Of a stretch of 9,838 nt of DNA, positions 1 through 5,450 are shown piece by piece. A program made the translations under genes and the position numbers. Position 1 is the stretch's first letter, and each line of letters opens with the position of its first letter. The notes beneath the pieces are model-generated. The model was not told where the DNA came from. It saw only the letters and a list, made by a program, of their open reading frames with translations, and made no database searches. This DNA is from Bacteroidales bacterium 45-6 (GTDB lineage: Bacteria > Bacteroidota > Bacteroidia > Bacteroidales > Dysgonomonadaceae), in the NCBI GenBank assembly GCA_001897035.1, contig MKRS01000357.1, forward strand, positions 1 to 9,838. The letters run 5' to 3'.

Positions 1-337
1 TCAACGAATCGTTTCGGCATTTAAGAAAGCAGGGCTGCCATTTCCTCAATTCACAAATATCTCGAGTGGTTTCATGGTTACAGTATTTTCTGAACACTTA
101 AATAATGTCACCGATAATGTCACCGATAATGTCACCGATAATGTCACCGATAATAGGGAAAAAACAATGATGGAGCTGATAGAGCGAAATGGGCGTATAG
201 CGGTCACCGAGTTAGCCACGAGGCTAAATGTGACGCGCAGGACAATTCTGAGGGATATTGAAAAGCTCAAAGTAAAAGGTTATATAAAGCGGATTGGTTC
301 GGGCAAAAACGGTTATTGGGAGATTATAAATAGTTGA
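1..337 (+). CDS. AlbA_2/RecG-like ATP-binding transcriptional regulator, C-terminal part (5' end outside window)
   Basis: The reading frame is open from base 2 to the TAG-containing end of the gene, so the ATG at 74 is internal and not the true start. The first residues (RIVSAFKKAGLPFPQF, then SGFMVTVF) match the end of the HATPase_c_4 (RecG C-terminal-like) domain of Schlafen/AlbA_2 ATP-binding proteins, where a 'GLPxPxF...GxFxVTF' ending is typical. A low-complexity NVTD linker follows, then a winged helix-turn-helix of about 60 residues (ELIERNGRIAVTELATRLNV, then TRRTILRDIEKL and a GYIKRIG wing) of the HTH_11/DeoR type. Such proteins are usually annotated as putative transcriptional regulators, but their targets are mostly unknown. 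It may regulate the polysaccharide locus downstream, or it may simply mark the locus boundary. The family call is fairly sure; the function is inference. Confidence 0.8.
   Translation, partial: QRIVSAFKKAGLPFPQFTNISSGFMVTVFSEHLNNVTDNVTDNVTDNVTDNREKTMMELIERNGRIAVTELATRLNVTRRTILRDIEKLKVKGYIKRIGSGKNGYWEIINS
104..151 (+). repeat. 12-bp in-frame tandem repeat, four perfect copies (NVTD linker)
   Basis: The unit aatgtcaccgat occurs four times without a mismatch (104-115, 116-127, 128-139, 140-151), followed by a partial aat. It encodes (NVTD)4 plus a terminal N between the ATPase-type domain and the winged helix. Because the unit is 12 bp, gain or loss of copies would change linker length in steps of four residues and keep the frame. 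Confidence 0.95.
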
Positions 338-372
338 CGCCCTTTCAACCCAATATTTATCAAAAGTTTTTT

Positions 373-501
373 ATGAAGATTCACGAATTATACAGAGCAG
401 GAAAAAGAAATTTCAAACAAACATATGCCCTTCTGGAAGAGGTTTCACAGAATATTTTCCCGTTCAGGCAAAATTTCACGGACTTTCAAACCCTTAACTA
501 A
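373..501 (+). CDS. Possible small protein of 42 residues, unrecognised
   Basis: This ORF runs from an ATG at 373 to TAA at 499-501, in the gap between the regulator and the first glycosyltransferase. The predicted peptide begins MKIHELYRAGKRNFKQTYAL and is mixed in charge, with no signal peptide, membrane segment or motif that I recognise. It ends 7 bp before the next start codon. No clear ribosome binding site is visible. It may be a real small gene, the remnant of a longer one, or chance; I cannot choose from the sequence alone. Confidence 0.2.
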   Translation: MKIHELYRAGKRNFKQTYALLEEVSQNIFPFRQNFTDFQTLN

Positions 502-508
502 CTAAACA

Positions 509-1447
509 ATGCCAACAGTTTCCGTCATCATACCCAACTACAACCATGCGCCTTACCTGCGAGAGCGCATCGATTCAGTATTGAACCAAACTTTTCAGGA
601 CTTCGAGGTAATTATCCTAGATGACAAGTCACTGGATAATAGCAAAGAGATTATTGAAAGCTACAGGAATCATCCAAAGGTGAAGCATATTGTTTACAAT
701 GACAAAAATTCAGGATCCACTTTTAAGCAATGGGAAAAAGGTATCGGATTGGCAACGGGCGAGTGGATTTGGATTGCGGAAAGCGATGATGTGGCGGAAG
801 CAGAATTTCTCGAAATCTTATATTCGAAAACTAAAAATGATTTGCATATTGTTCTTGCTTTCAGTGCTTCCATAGAAATTAATTCGAAGGGAGACAAAAC
901 GAAGAAAGTGGATTGGGCTTACGACATAAGTGATAGAAATTGGAATCAAGATTATTTTTGCAACGGCGTTGATGAAATTAAAAAACAGTTTTACTATAAA
1001 AATATTATCCCAAATGCTAGTGCTGTCCTTTTTAAAAAATCGAGTGTTGATATGTCTATTTTTAAAAAGATACAAGATATGAAATTTGCAGGAGACTGGT
1101 TTTTTTGGGTCAAACTTGCTGAAAATGGCGACATATACTATTCTGCAAAAAAACTTAATCTTTTCCGATATCATCAAAATACAACTCGATCAACCAAAAC
1201 ATTTGAACTGGAAAAGAAAAGATTTGGGGAATACTTTCAAGTGATAAATTCAATTAAATATACGTTTGGGGTTAAATGGTATTGGAAAAATCACAGCTGG
1301 GTAATGGATGAATGGATTAATAAATTCTGTTTAGGAGGCAAAAGACAAGTCTCTTTTTGCCCGTATTTTCCAATTCATTATAATATCATCTTGCTTATGA
1401 AAATCTTAATGTTGAAATTTAAAAAGTTCCATTTCTTTTTACTATGA
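509..1447 (+). CDS. GT2 family (GT-A fold) glycosyltransferase
   Basis: This 312-residue protein should transfer a sugar from a nucleotide-sugar donor to a lipid-linked glycan at the cytoplasmic face of the inner membrane. The N-terminus VSVIIPNYNHAPYLRERIDS is the classic GT2 opening. An LDD at 37-39 is the nucleotide-contacting aspartate pair, and ESDD at 91-94 fills the DXD metal-binding position. A GDW at 195-197 followed by FFWVKLAENGDIYY, then FRYHQNTTRS near 219-228, matches the acceptor-side motif of capsule GT2 enzymes. There is no membrane helix, although the C-terminus is hydrophobic and basic. Its stop overlaps the next start (ATGA at 1444-1447), which suggests translational coupling. 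Sugar and linkage cannot be read from the sequence. The DNA is AT-rich compared with the acetyltransferase/ORF6N block. Confidence 0.92.
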   Translation: MPTVSVIIPNYNHAPYLRERIDSVLNQTFQDFEVIILDDKSLDNSKEIIESYRNHPKVKHIVYNDKNSGSTFKQWEKGIGLATGEWIWIAESDDVAEAEFLEILYSKTKNDLHIVLAFSASIEINSKGDKTKKVDWAYDISDRNWNQDYFCNGVDEIKKQFYYKNIIPNASAVLFKKSSVDMSIFKKIQDMKFAGDWFFWVKLAENGDIYYSAKKLNLFRYHQNTTRSTKTFELEKKRFGEYFQVINSIKYTFGVKWYWKNHSWVMDEWINKFCLGGKRQVSFCPYFPIHYNIILLMKILMLKFKKFHFFLL

Positions 1448-2394
1448 AACAAGAAATACAAAAAGTGCGGACATTTCTGAAATATCTGATATTCTCGCAA
1501 TGGTACAAAAATAGAGAAATTTCTGCTTATCCTTATACGAAGAAAGAGTTTATTGAGATTATCAACAACCCCTCTCGTGTATGTGAAGAGTTTCCTAGAA
1601 AAATCTGGATGTATTGGGAGGGTGAGCTAATTCCATATATTGTTCAAAGATGTGTACAGCGGATCAAAGATTTGAATCAATCTTTTCAAGTAATTTTTCT
1701 GGATCCGGAATCATTAGTAAAATATCTTCCCAATTTTAATATAGAAAACTTGGAAATGCCCTTGGCAAATAAAGCGGATCTGATACGACTTGAACTTTTG
1801 TACCGATATGGGGGAATCTGGATGGATGCAACAATCATTCTCAATGAATCGCTTGATTGGACATTACACATTATCGATGAAAAACGATATGACTGCATTG
1901 GTTTTTGGAAAGAAAATTCAACAAAGAATTTGGAATATCCAGTTATTGAAAGTTGGTTTTTATGTTGCCCGCCGAATAGTCCTTTTATAAAGGATTGGTT
2001 AGATGAATTGAGACCTCTTGGGCAAATAGGGGCAAAAAAATATTTCGAACAGATTAGAAGAAAGAGCAACTATGTTGATATAATACAGGATATTGACAGG
2101 CCTGAATATTTGCTAGTGTATTTAGCACAGCAAGCGGTTATGCAGGAGAAAAATAATTTCAATGTTTGTTTACAATCTGCCGAGAAAATCTCATTTTATT
2201 ATCAGGAAAAATTGAATTGGAATTTTAAAAAAATAAATTTTGAATTCATGTTGAAATCAGCCCAAAAGTTACCCCCGATTATTAAACTAATAAACCACAA
2301 CTTTAGCAATATCGATTATTGCAAGATAAATGGGTTTATAAATAAAAAATCTGTAATTGGGCAATTGTTTGATAGTCAAATTAATAATGATTAA
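1444..2394 (+). CDS. Capsular polysaccharide synthesis protein, Caps_synth family (GT32-like glycosyltransferase)
   Basis: This 316-residue protein shows IPRKIW-type family features: FPRKIWMYWEG at 50-60, then a nucleotide-sugar binding segment with NKADLIRLELLYRYGG at 109-124 followed directly by IWMDAT. Caps_synth (PF05704) proteins typically have a 'GGxWxDAT' sequence at the place where GT32 enzymes carry DXD, so the single aspartate is normal for the family. The remainder includes an ESWFLCCPPNSPFIKDWLDE segment that is also typical. The gene starts inside the stop codon of the preceding GT2 gene. The expected role is a glycosyl transfer in capsule repeat-unit assembly. Donor and acceptor are unknown. 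Confidence 0.9.
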   Translation: MKQEIQKVRTFLKYLIFSQWYKNREISAYPYTKKEFIEIINNPSRVCEEFPRKIWMYWEGELIPYIVQRCVQRIKDLNQSFQVIFLDPESLVKYLPNFNIENLEMPLANKADLIRLELLYRYGGIWMDATIILNESLDWTLHIIDEKRYDCIGFWKENSTKNLEYPVIESWFLCCPPNSPFIKDWLDELRPLGQIGAKKYFEQIRRKSNYVDIIQDIDRPEYLLVYLAQQAVMQEKNNFNVCLQSAEKISFYYQEKLNWNFKKINFEFMLKSAQKLPPIIKLINHNFSNIDYCKINGFINKKSVIGQLFDSQINND

Positions 2395-2437
2395 CTTCTA
2401 TTGATTAAGAAACACAGAATAAAAACTATTTCATATT

Positions 2438-3205
2438 ATGATCCCTAAAACAATTCATTACTGTTGGCTTAGCAATGATCCAATGCCCCTTGAAATACAA
2501 GAATGTATTAAGTCATGGAAGGAAAAGCTCCCCGATTTTAAAGTGAAAAAATGGGATACGACCAACTTTGACATCGATAGTGTGCCTTATGTTCGTGAAG
2601 CTTTTAAAGAAAAGAAATGGGCATTTGCAAGTGATTATATCCGGCTCTATGCCTTATATAAGGAAGGTGGTGTTTATTTGGATAGTGATGTCTTCGTAAT
2701 ACGTCGTTTTGACGAATATCTTACACACCGTTTTTTTAGTGCAATAGAATGTTATCCCGAGGTAAATGATGATTTACAAATTCAAGCAGCAGTAATGGGT
2801 GCTGAAAAGGAACATCCTTTCATAAAAGATTGTATGGCGTATTATCAAAACAGTCATTTCATAAATCCAGATAATTCTTTTAATGAGATGATTTCTCCCC
2901 TGTTATATGCCAAAGCTGCAGAAAAATATGGTTTTAAGTATAAAAATCAAGCACAACTTTTAGAAGAGGATATGATGCTTTATTCTATTGAAGAGATTGC
3001 ACCTCTAACGGATTTTGTTTCTAAACGAACAAGAATGGTTCATTGTTGTGCCGGTAGTTGGCGATGGAACAAGGCTACAAAGGCTCAAGCTTTTATCCAT
3101 AAAGCTAAAGACTTAATTGTTCGTTTTCTTGTGCTTCTGAATTTAAAAAAGACCTGGAATTGGAAGAGGAATTTTAAAAACTTTAAATCTTCCCTGAAAG
3201 ATTAA
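2438..3205 (+). CDS. GT32 family glycosyltransferase (Gly_transf_sug, DXD type)
   Basis: This 255-residue protein opens with IPKTIHYCWLS at 2-12 and carries ASDYIRLYALYKEGGVY at 64-80, followed by LDSD (DXD at 82-84). These are the diagnostic elements of the OCH1/mannosyltransferase-like GT32 family, common as short enzymes in bacterial capsule loci. VHCCAGSWRW near the C-terminus matches the conserved 'H...SW' ending. It lies 43 bp after the Caps_synth gene with no visible terminator between them, so co-transcription is likely. The two proteins share the overall GT32 layout but are clearly different enzymes and not a recent duplication. The sugar transferred cannot be predicted. Confidence 0.92.
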   Translation: MIPKTIHYCWLSNDPMPLEIQECIKSWKEKLPDFKVKKWDTTNFDIDSVPYVREAFKEKKWAFASDYIRLYALYKEGGVYLDSDVFVIRRFDEYLTHRFFSAIECYPEVNDDLQIQAAVMGAEKEHPFIKDCMAYYQNSHFINPDNSFNEMISPLLYAKAAEKYGFKYKNQAQLLEEDMMLYSIEEIAPLTDFVSKRTRMVHCCAGSWRWNKATKAQAFIHKAKDLIVRFLVLLNLKKTWNWKRNFKNFKSSLKD

Positions 3206-3367
3206 CTCGGGATATGGCAATATATGGGTGTGAAAATTTGTTCTGTAACAGGTTGGGGATACACTTTCTAATGATTAAACTTTTATAATTTACAACTTAC
3301 AATCAATCTAAATCCCTTAAAAACAACATGTGTGAATACTCGTTCACATTGAAAATATTAGATATTT
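3206..3367. other. 162-bp intergenic gap with a short inverted repeat
   Basis: This is the largest untranslated gap in the first half of the locus. It is AT-rich and has no ORF worth naming. The only structure I see is the inverted repeat tgtgaa-tactcg-ttcaca at 3331-3348, 20 bp before the acetyltransferase start. No good Bacteroidetes-type promoter (TTTG with TAnnTTTG) and no GC-rich terminator hairpin is visible. The gap coincides with the change from AT-rich glycosyltransferase genes to the G+C-richer acetyltransferase/ORF6N block, so it may be a recombination boundary. Confidence 0.5.
3331..3348. repeat. Inverted repeat, 6-bp arms, 6-nt spacer
   Basis: The arms tgtgaa (3331-3336) and ttcaca (3343-3348) are perfect reverse complements around tactcg. 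The position just before an ORF start would suit an operator or a leader hairpin. Arms this short also arise by chance in AT-rich DNA. Confidence 0.3.
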
Positions 3368-3901
3368 ATGAACCTTCGTCAACATATAAATTCTGACCGG
3401 ATGGATTATTTTCCTTTCCCGTCCAAAGGGTATTTCCTGGATTGGTTGCTCCGGACCGAGCAATATTGGCTTCGCAAATATGTGAAAAGTTTACGTTCTG
3501 AAGAATACTATACCTTCCATAAACCGAACAAATGGATGAAATATTATTACCAGGGGAGGAAGAACAGGCTGGGTCGGAAGCTCGGATTCTTTATTGCCGC
3601 CGGTTGTTTCGATTCTGGACTGAAAATATATCATTATGGCTCTATCATTGTGAACCCCAAATCGAGAATCGGAAAGGATTGCACCATTCATGGGAATTGC
3701 TGCATTGGTAGTAAAGGGACGCTCCCTGATGACTCACCCGTTATCGGCGATCATGTTGACATCGGACAGAATGCGCAGATATTGGGCGGGATAACGATTG
3801 CAGATGGCGTAAAGATTGGGGCGGGTGCCATTGTCACCAAATCGATCCTTGAGCCGAACGTGACCGTGGTAGGAATCCCGGCAAGAGTAATCGGAGAATA
3901 G
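3368..3901 (+). CDS. Hexapeptide-repeat (left-handed beta-helix) O-acetyltransferase, serine acetyltransferase-like
   Basis: This 177-residue protein would transfer acetyl from acetyl-CoA, most likely to a sugar hydroxyl of the polysaccharide. It has a short helical N-terminus (1-85) and then hexapeptide turns (IVNPKSRIGKDCTIHGNCCI from about 94, then VIGDHVDIGQNAQILGG, ITIADGVKIGAGAIVTKS and VTVVGIPARVIG). The LbH_SAT pattern resembles CysE, but the protein is about 100 residues shorter than classical CysE and lacks most of its N-terminal helical domain. Together with the capsule context, this argues against a role in cysteine synthesis. Candidate catalytic histidines are H89 and H108. An in-frame TAG lies just upstream of the ATG, so the start cannot be further upstream. 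The gene is G+C-richer than the preceding genes and seems to have arrived with the ORF6N genes that follow it. Confidence 0.88.
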   Translation: MNLRQHINSDRMDYFPFPSKGYFLDWLLRTEQYWLRKYVKSLRSEEYYTFHKPNKWMKYYYQGRKNRLGRKLGFFIAAGCFDSGLKIYHYGSIIVNPKSRIGKDCTIHGNCCIGSKGTLPDDSPVIGDHVDIGQNAQILGGITIADGVKIGAGAIVTKSILEPNVTVVGIPARVIGE

Positions 3902-3949
3902 ACCATTTATGCGAAGTCCGTTTGTAATTGAACAATAAGAAATAAGACC

Positions 3950-4513
3950 ATGGAGCTATCAGCGATACAGAGCAAGATACACGAAATACGGGGATGCCGG
4001 GTGATGCTGGACTTCGATCTGGCCGAAATGTACGGCGTGGAAACAAAAAATCTGAATCTATCCGTTAAGCGAAATGCGAGGCGTTTCCCTTTTGATTTTA
4101 TGTTTCAACTAACCGAAGAAGAATGGCATAGTTTGAGGTTGCAAATTGAAACCTCAAAACGTGGCGGTCGACGATATATGCCCTATGCTTTTACAGAACA
4201 GGGTGTGGCCATGTTATCAGGATTGCTCAACAGCAATATAGCCATAGAAATAAACATTAATATCATGCGCGCCTTTGTTGCTGTGCGTCGATTCATAATG
4301 AGTCCTCCCGTTAACGAGGTAAAACAGTTGCAGGATGAAGTGAAAGAACTCAAGGGCTACATAGAGGAAGTCTTTGCCGACTACAACGACATGAACGAAG
4401 ACACCCGCTTGCAACTCGACCTTATCAACGAGGCACTGGCCGAACTTCAGATGAAGAACAGGCAGGTAAATAGAACCCGCAATCCGGTGGGATACGTTAG
4501 GCCGGAAGAGTAG
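3950..4513 (+). CDS. ORF6N-domain DNA-binding protein, copy 1
   Basis: This 187-residue protein has an N-terminal ORF6N domain (about residues 4-92: [55 protein letters not shown]). A helical, probably coiled-coil region follows (about 122-172: [20 protein letters not shown], then [20 protein letters not shown]). ORF6N was named from phage proteins related to KilA-N/antirepressors and is thought to bind DNA. Chromosomal Bacteroidetes copies are common, and their role is not established. The start fits an ATG 48 bp after the acetyltransferase stop. It is a paralogue of the gene at 4664-5233. No phage structural or integrase gene is nearby. A regulatory or mobile-cassette role is inference. Confidence 0.88.
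   Translation: MELSAIQSKIHEIRGCRVMLDFDLAEMYGVETKNLNLSVKRNARRFPFDFMFQLTEEEWHSLRLQIETSKRGGRRYMPYAFTEQGVAMLSGLLNSNIAIEININIMRAFVAVRRFIMSPPVNEVKQLQDEVKELKGYIEEVFADYNDMNEDTRLQLDLINEALAELQMKNRQVNRTRNPVGYVRPEE
3981..4413 (+). repeat. Direct repeat, ORF6N paralogue unit 1 (identical DNA islands)
   Basis: Islands of identical DNA are shared with the second ORF6N gene. Bases 3981-4012 match 4695-4726 (32 bp), 4331-4353 match 5051-5073 (23 bp), and 4370-4413 match 5090-5133 (44 bp). Between the islands the two copies have diverged strongly. The downstream offset is a constant 720 bp, so the C-terminal halves align without gaps. Confidence 0.85.
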
Positions 4514-4549
4514 CCATCGGGAGTATAAATAAATTACAACGGGAAGAAT

Positions 4550-4645
4550 ATGAGAAGCATTACATCAACAACTCCAAAACAGGAAAGAAGTTCCAACCTT
4601 GAATGGTTTGGACGGAGAACAGGCTTGTGTGAAGTTCGTTCGTAA
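4550..4645 (+). CDS. Possible 31-residue ORF in the ORF6N spacer
   Basis: This small ORF (MRSITSTTPKQERSSNLEWF...) lies between the two ORF6N genes. Its first 38 bases match 25 of 38 bases of 5273-5310, which follows ORF6N copy 2, where the related frame (MASASSIVTKQEW) stops after 13 codons. The shared sequence therefore belongs to the repeated cassette. Coding is doubtful, because the frame is not conserved between the two copies. Confidence 0.15.
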   Translation: MRSITSTTPKQERSSNLEWFGRRTGLCEVRS

Positions 4646-5304
4646 TAGGGAAAAAGCAAGAATATGGAATTAGCTGCAATACAGGGCAAAATATACGAAA
4701 TACGGGGATGCCGGGTGATGCTGGACCGGGATTTGGCCGAAATATATCAGGTGGAAACACGTGTGCTAAACCAAGCTGTAAAACGTAACATGGAACGTTT
4801 TCCCGAAGATTTTATGTTTCAGCTGACGGATGAAGAATTACAGGATTGGAGGTCACAAATTGTGATGTCCAATTCTATAAAGATGGGCATAAGACGTAAT
4901 CCGTACGCTTTTACGGAATTGGGTGTGGCAATGCTCAGCAGCGTTTTAAATTCCCGGACATCCATACAAATTAATATTGGCATTATGCGGGCTTTCGTTG
5001 CTGTCCGGCAGCTTCTTGCCAATCCTCCGGGTGACTGGGTCTCCGAATTGCAGGATGAAGTGAAAGAACTCAAAGAATACATAGAAGATGTCTTTGCCGA
5101 CTACAACGACATGAACGAAGACACCCGCTTGCAGCTCGACCTTATCAATGAAACGTTGGCAGAACTTCAAACCAAAAACAGGCACATGAATAAAACCCGG
5201 AATCCAGTAGGGTACGTTAAGGCGGAAGAATAACCATCGGGAGTGTAATAATATTTGAATAAAAAATAAACTATGGCAAGTGCCTCATCAATAGTTACAA
5301 AACA
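4629..5304 (+). repeat. Second unit of a degenerate tandem cassette containing ORF6N
   Basis: Both units share a 5' flank (3909-3926 and 4629-4646, 14 of 18 bases by eye), an ORF6N gene, a 3' flank with ccatcgggagt right after the stop codon, and a later segment ending in aaaacagga (about 4580-4590 and 5299-5307). The divergence shows that the duplication is old, or that two related cassettes were acquired. Unit edges are approximate. Confidence 0.55.
4664..5233 (+). CDS. ORF6N-domain DNA-binding protein, copy 2
   Basis: This 189-residue paralogue of copy 1 has the same layout. The ORF6N domain spans about 4-94 ([53 protein letters not shown]), followed by a coiled-coil-like C-terminal part ([20 protein letters not shown]...). 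Its [16 protein letters not shown] segment is closer to the family consensus than copy 1, which has PFDF. The main differences are in the middle (residues about 58-80), where the two copies share little and copy 2 is two residues longer. Upstream bases gtgaagttcgttcgtaat (4629-4646) resemble gcgaagtccgtttgtaat before copy 1. Downstream ccatcgggagt is shared by both. The flanks were therefore duplicated together with the gene. Confidence 0.88.
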   Translation: MELAAIQGKIYEIRGCRVMLDRDLAEIYQVETRVLNQAVKRNMERFPEDFMFQLTDEELQDWRSQIVMSNSIKMGIRRNPYAFTELGVAMLSSVLNSRTSIQINIGIMRAFVAVRQLLANPPGDWVSELQDEVKELKEYIEDVFADYNDMNEDTRLQLDLINETLAELQTKNRHMNKTRNPVGYVKAEE

Positions 5305-5394
5305 GGAGTGGTGACGAGATCGGTTTTGGAGTCGGGTGTGACAGTAGTGGGGATTCCAGGAAAGGGAACCCTTTCTGATAAAATCGGATTTTAG
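5305..5394 (+). pseudogene. Orphan 3' end of a second hexapeptide acetyltransferase
   Basis: One frame reads GVVTRSVLESGVTVVGIPGK followed by GTLSDKIGF and TAG. It aligns with the C-terminus of the intact acetyltransferase at 3368-3901 (IVTKSILEPNVTVVGIPAR), with about two thirds of residues identical and many different third bases. It is therefore the tail of a different, homologous acetyltransferase and not a recent copy. Everything upstream of the last beta-helix coil is missing and is replaced by the 3' flank of ORF6N copy 2. There is no plausible start in frame, so the fragment is not functional. Confidence 0.75.
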
Positions 5395-5450
5395 AAATAG
5401 ACACTTGCATTATGTGATTTATGTTATAGAAATTAAATTATTATGACAAT

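Noticed and set aside
104..151. Short CRISPR-like array
   Set aside because: Units of 12 bp are directly adjacent without spacers and encode an in-frame linker; no cas gene is present.
212..227. Hairpin ttagcc-acga-ggctaa as a terminator or operator
   Set aside because: It lies inside the winged-helix coding sequence, has no T-run, and is explained by codons for ELATRLN.
46..270. Minus-strand ORF of 74 residues with an SVTL repeat
   Set aside because: It is the antisense reading of the 12-bp NVTD repeat in the regulator gene; the plus frame has recognisable domains and is open through the window start.
3368..3901. Housekeeping serine acetyltransferase CysE
   Set aside because: The protein is much shorter than CysE and lies in a polysaccharide locus, so a sugar O-acetyltransferase fits better, although database names often say serine acetyltransferase.
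3950..5233. Prophage or antirepressor module
   Set aside because: ORF6N is the only phage-associated domain; no integrase, repressor, structural or lysis gene lies near, and the neighbours are polysaccharide genes.
5221..5450. Bacteroidetes-type promoter (TTTG and TAnnTTTG) before the GT6 gene
   Set aside because: A near match around 5248-5256 (taatatttg) does not fit the TAnnTTTG spacing, and no properly placed TTTG accompanies it.
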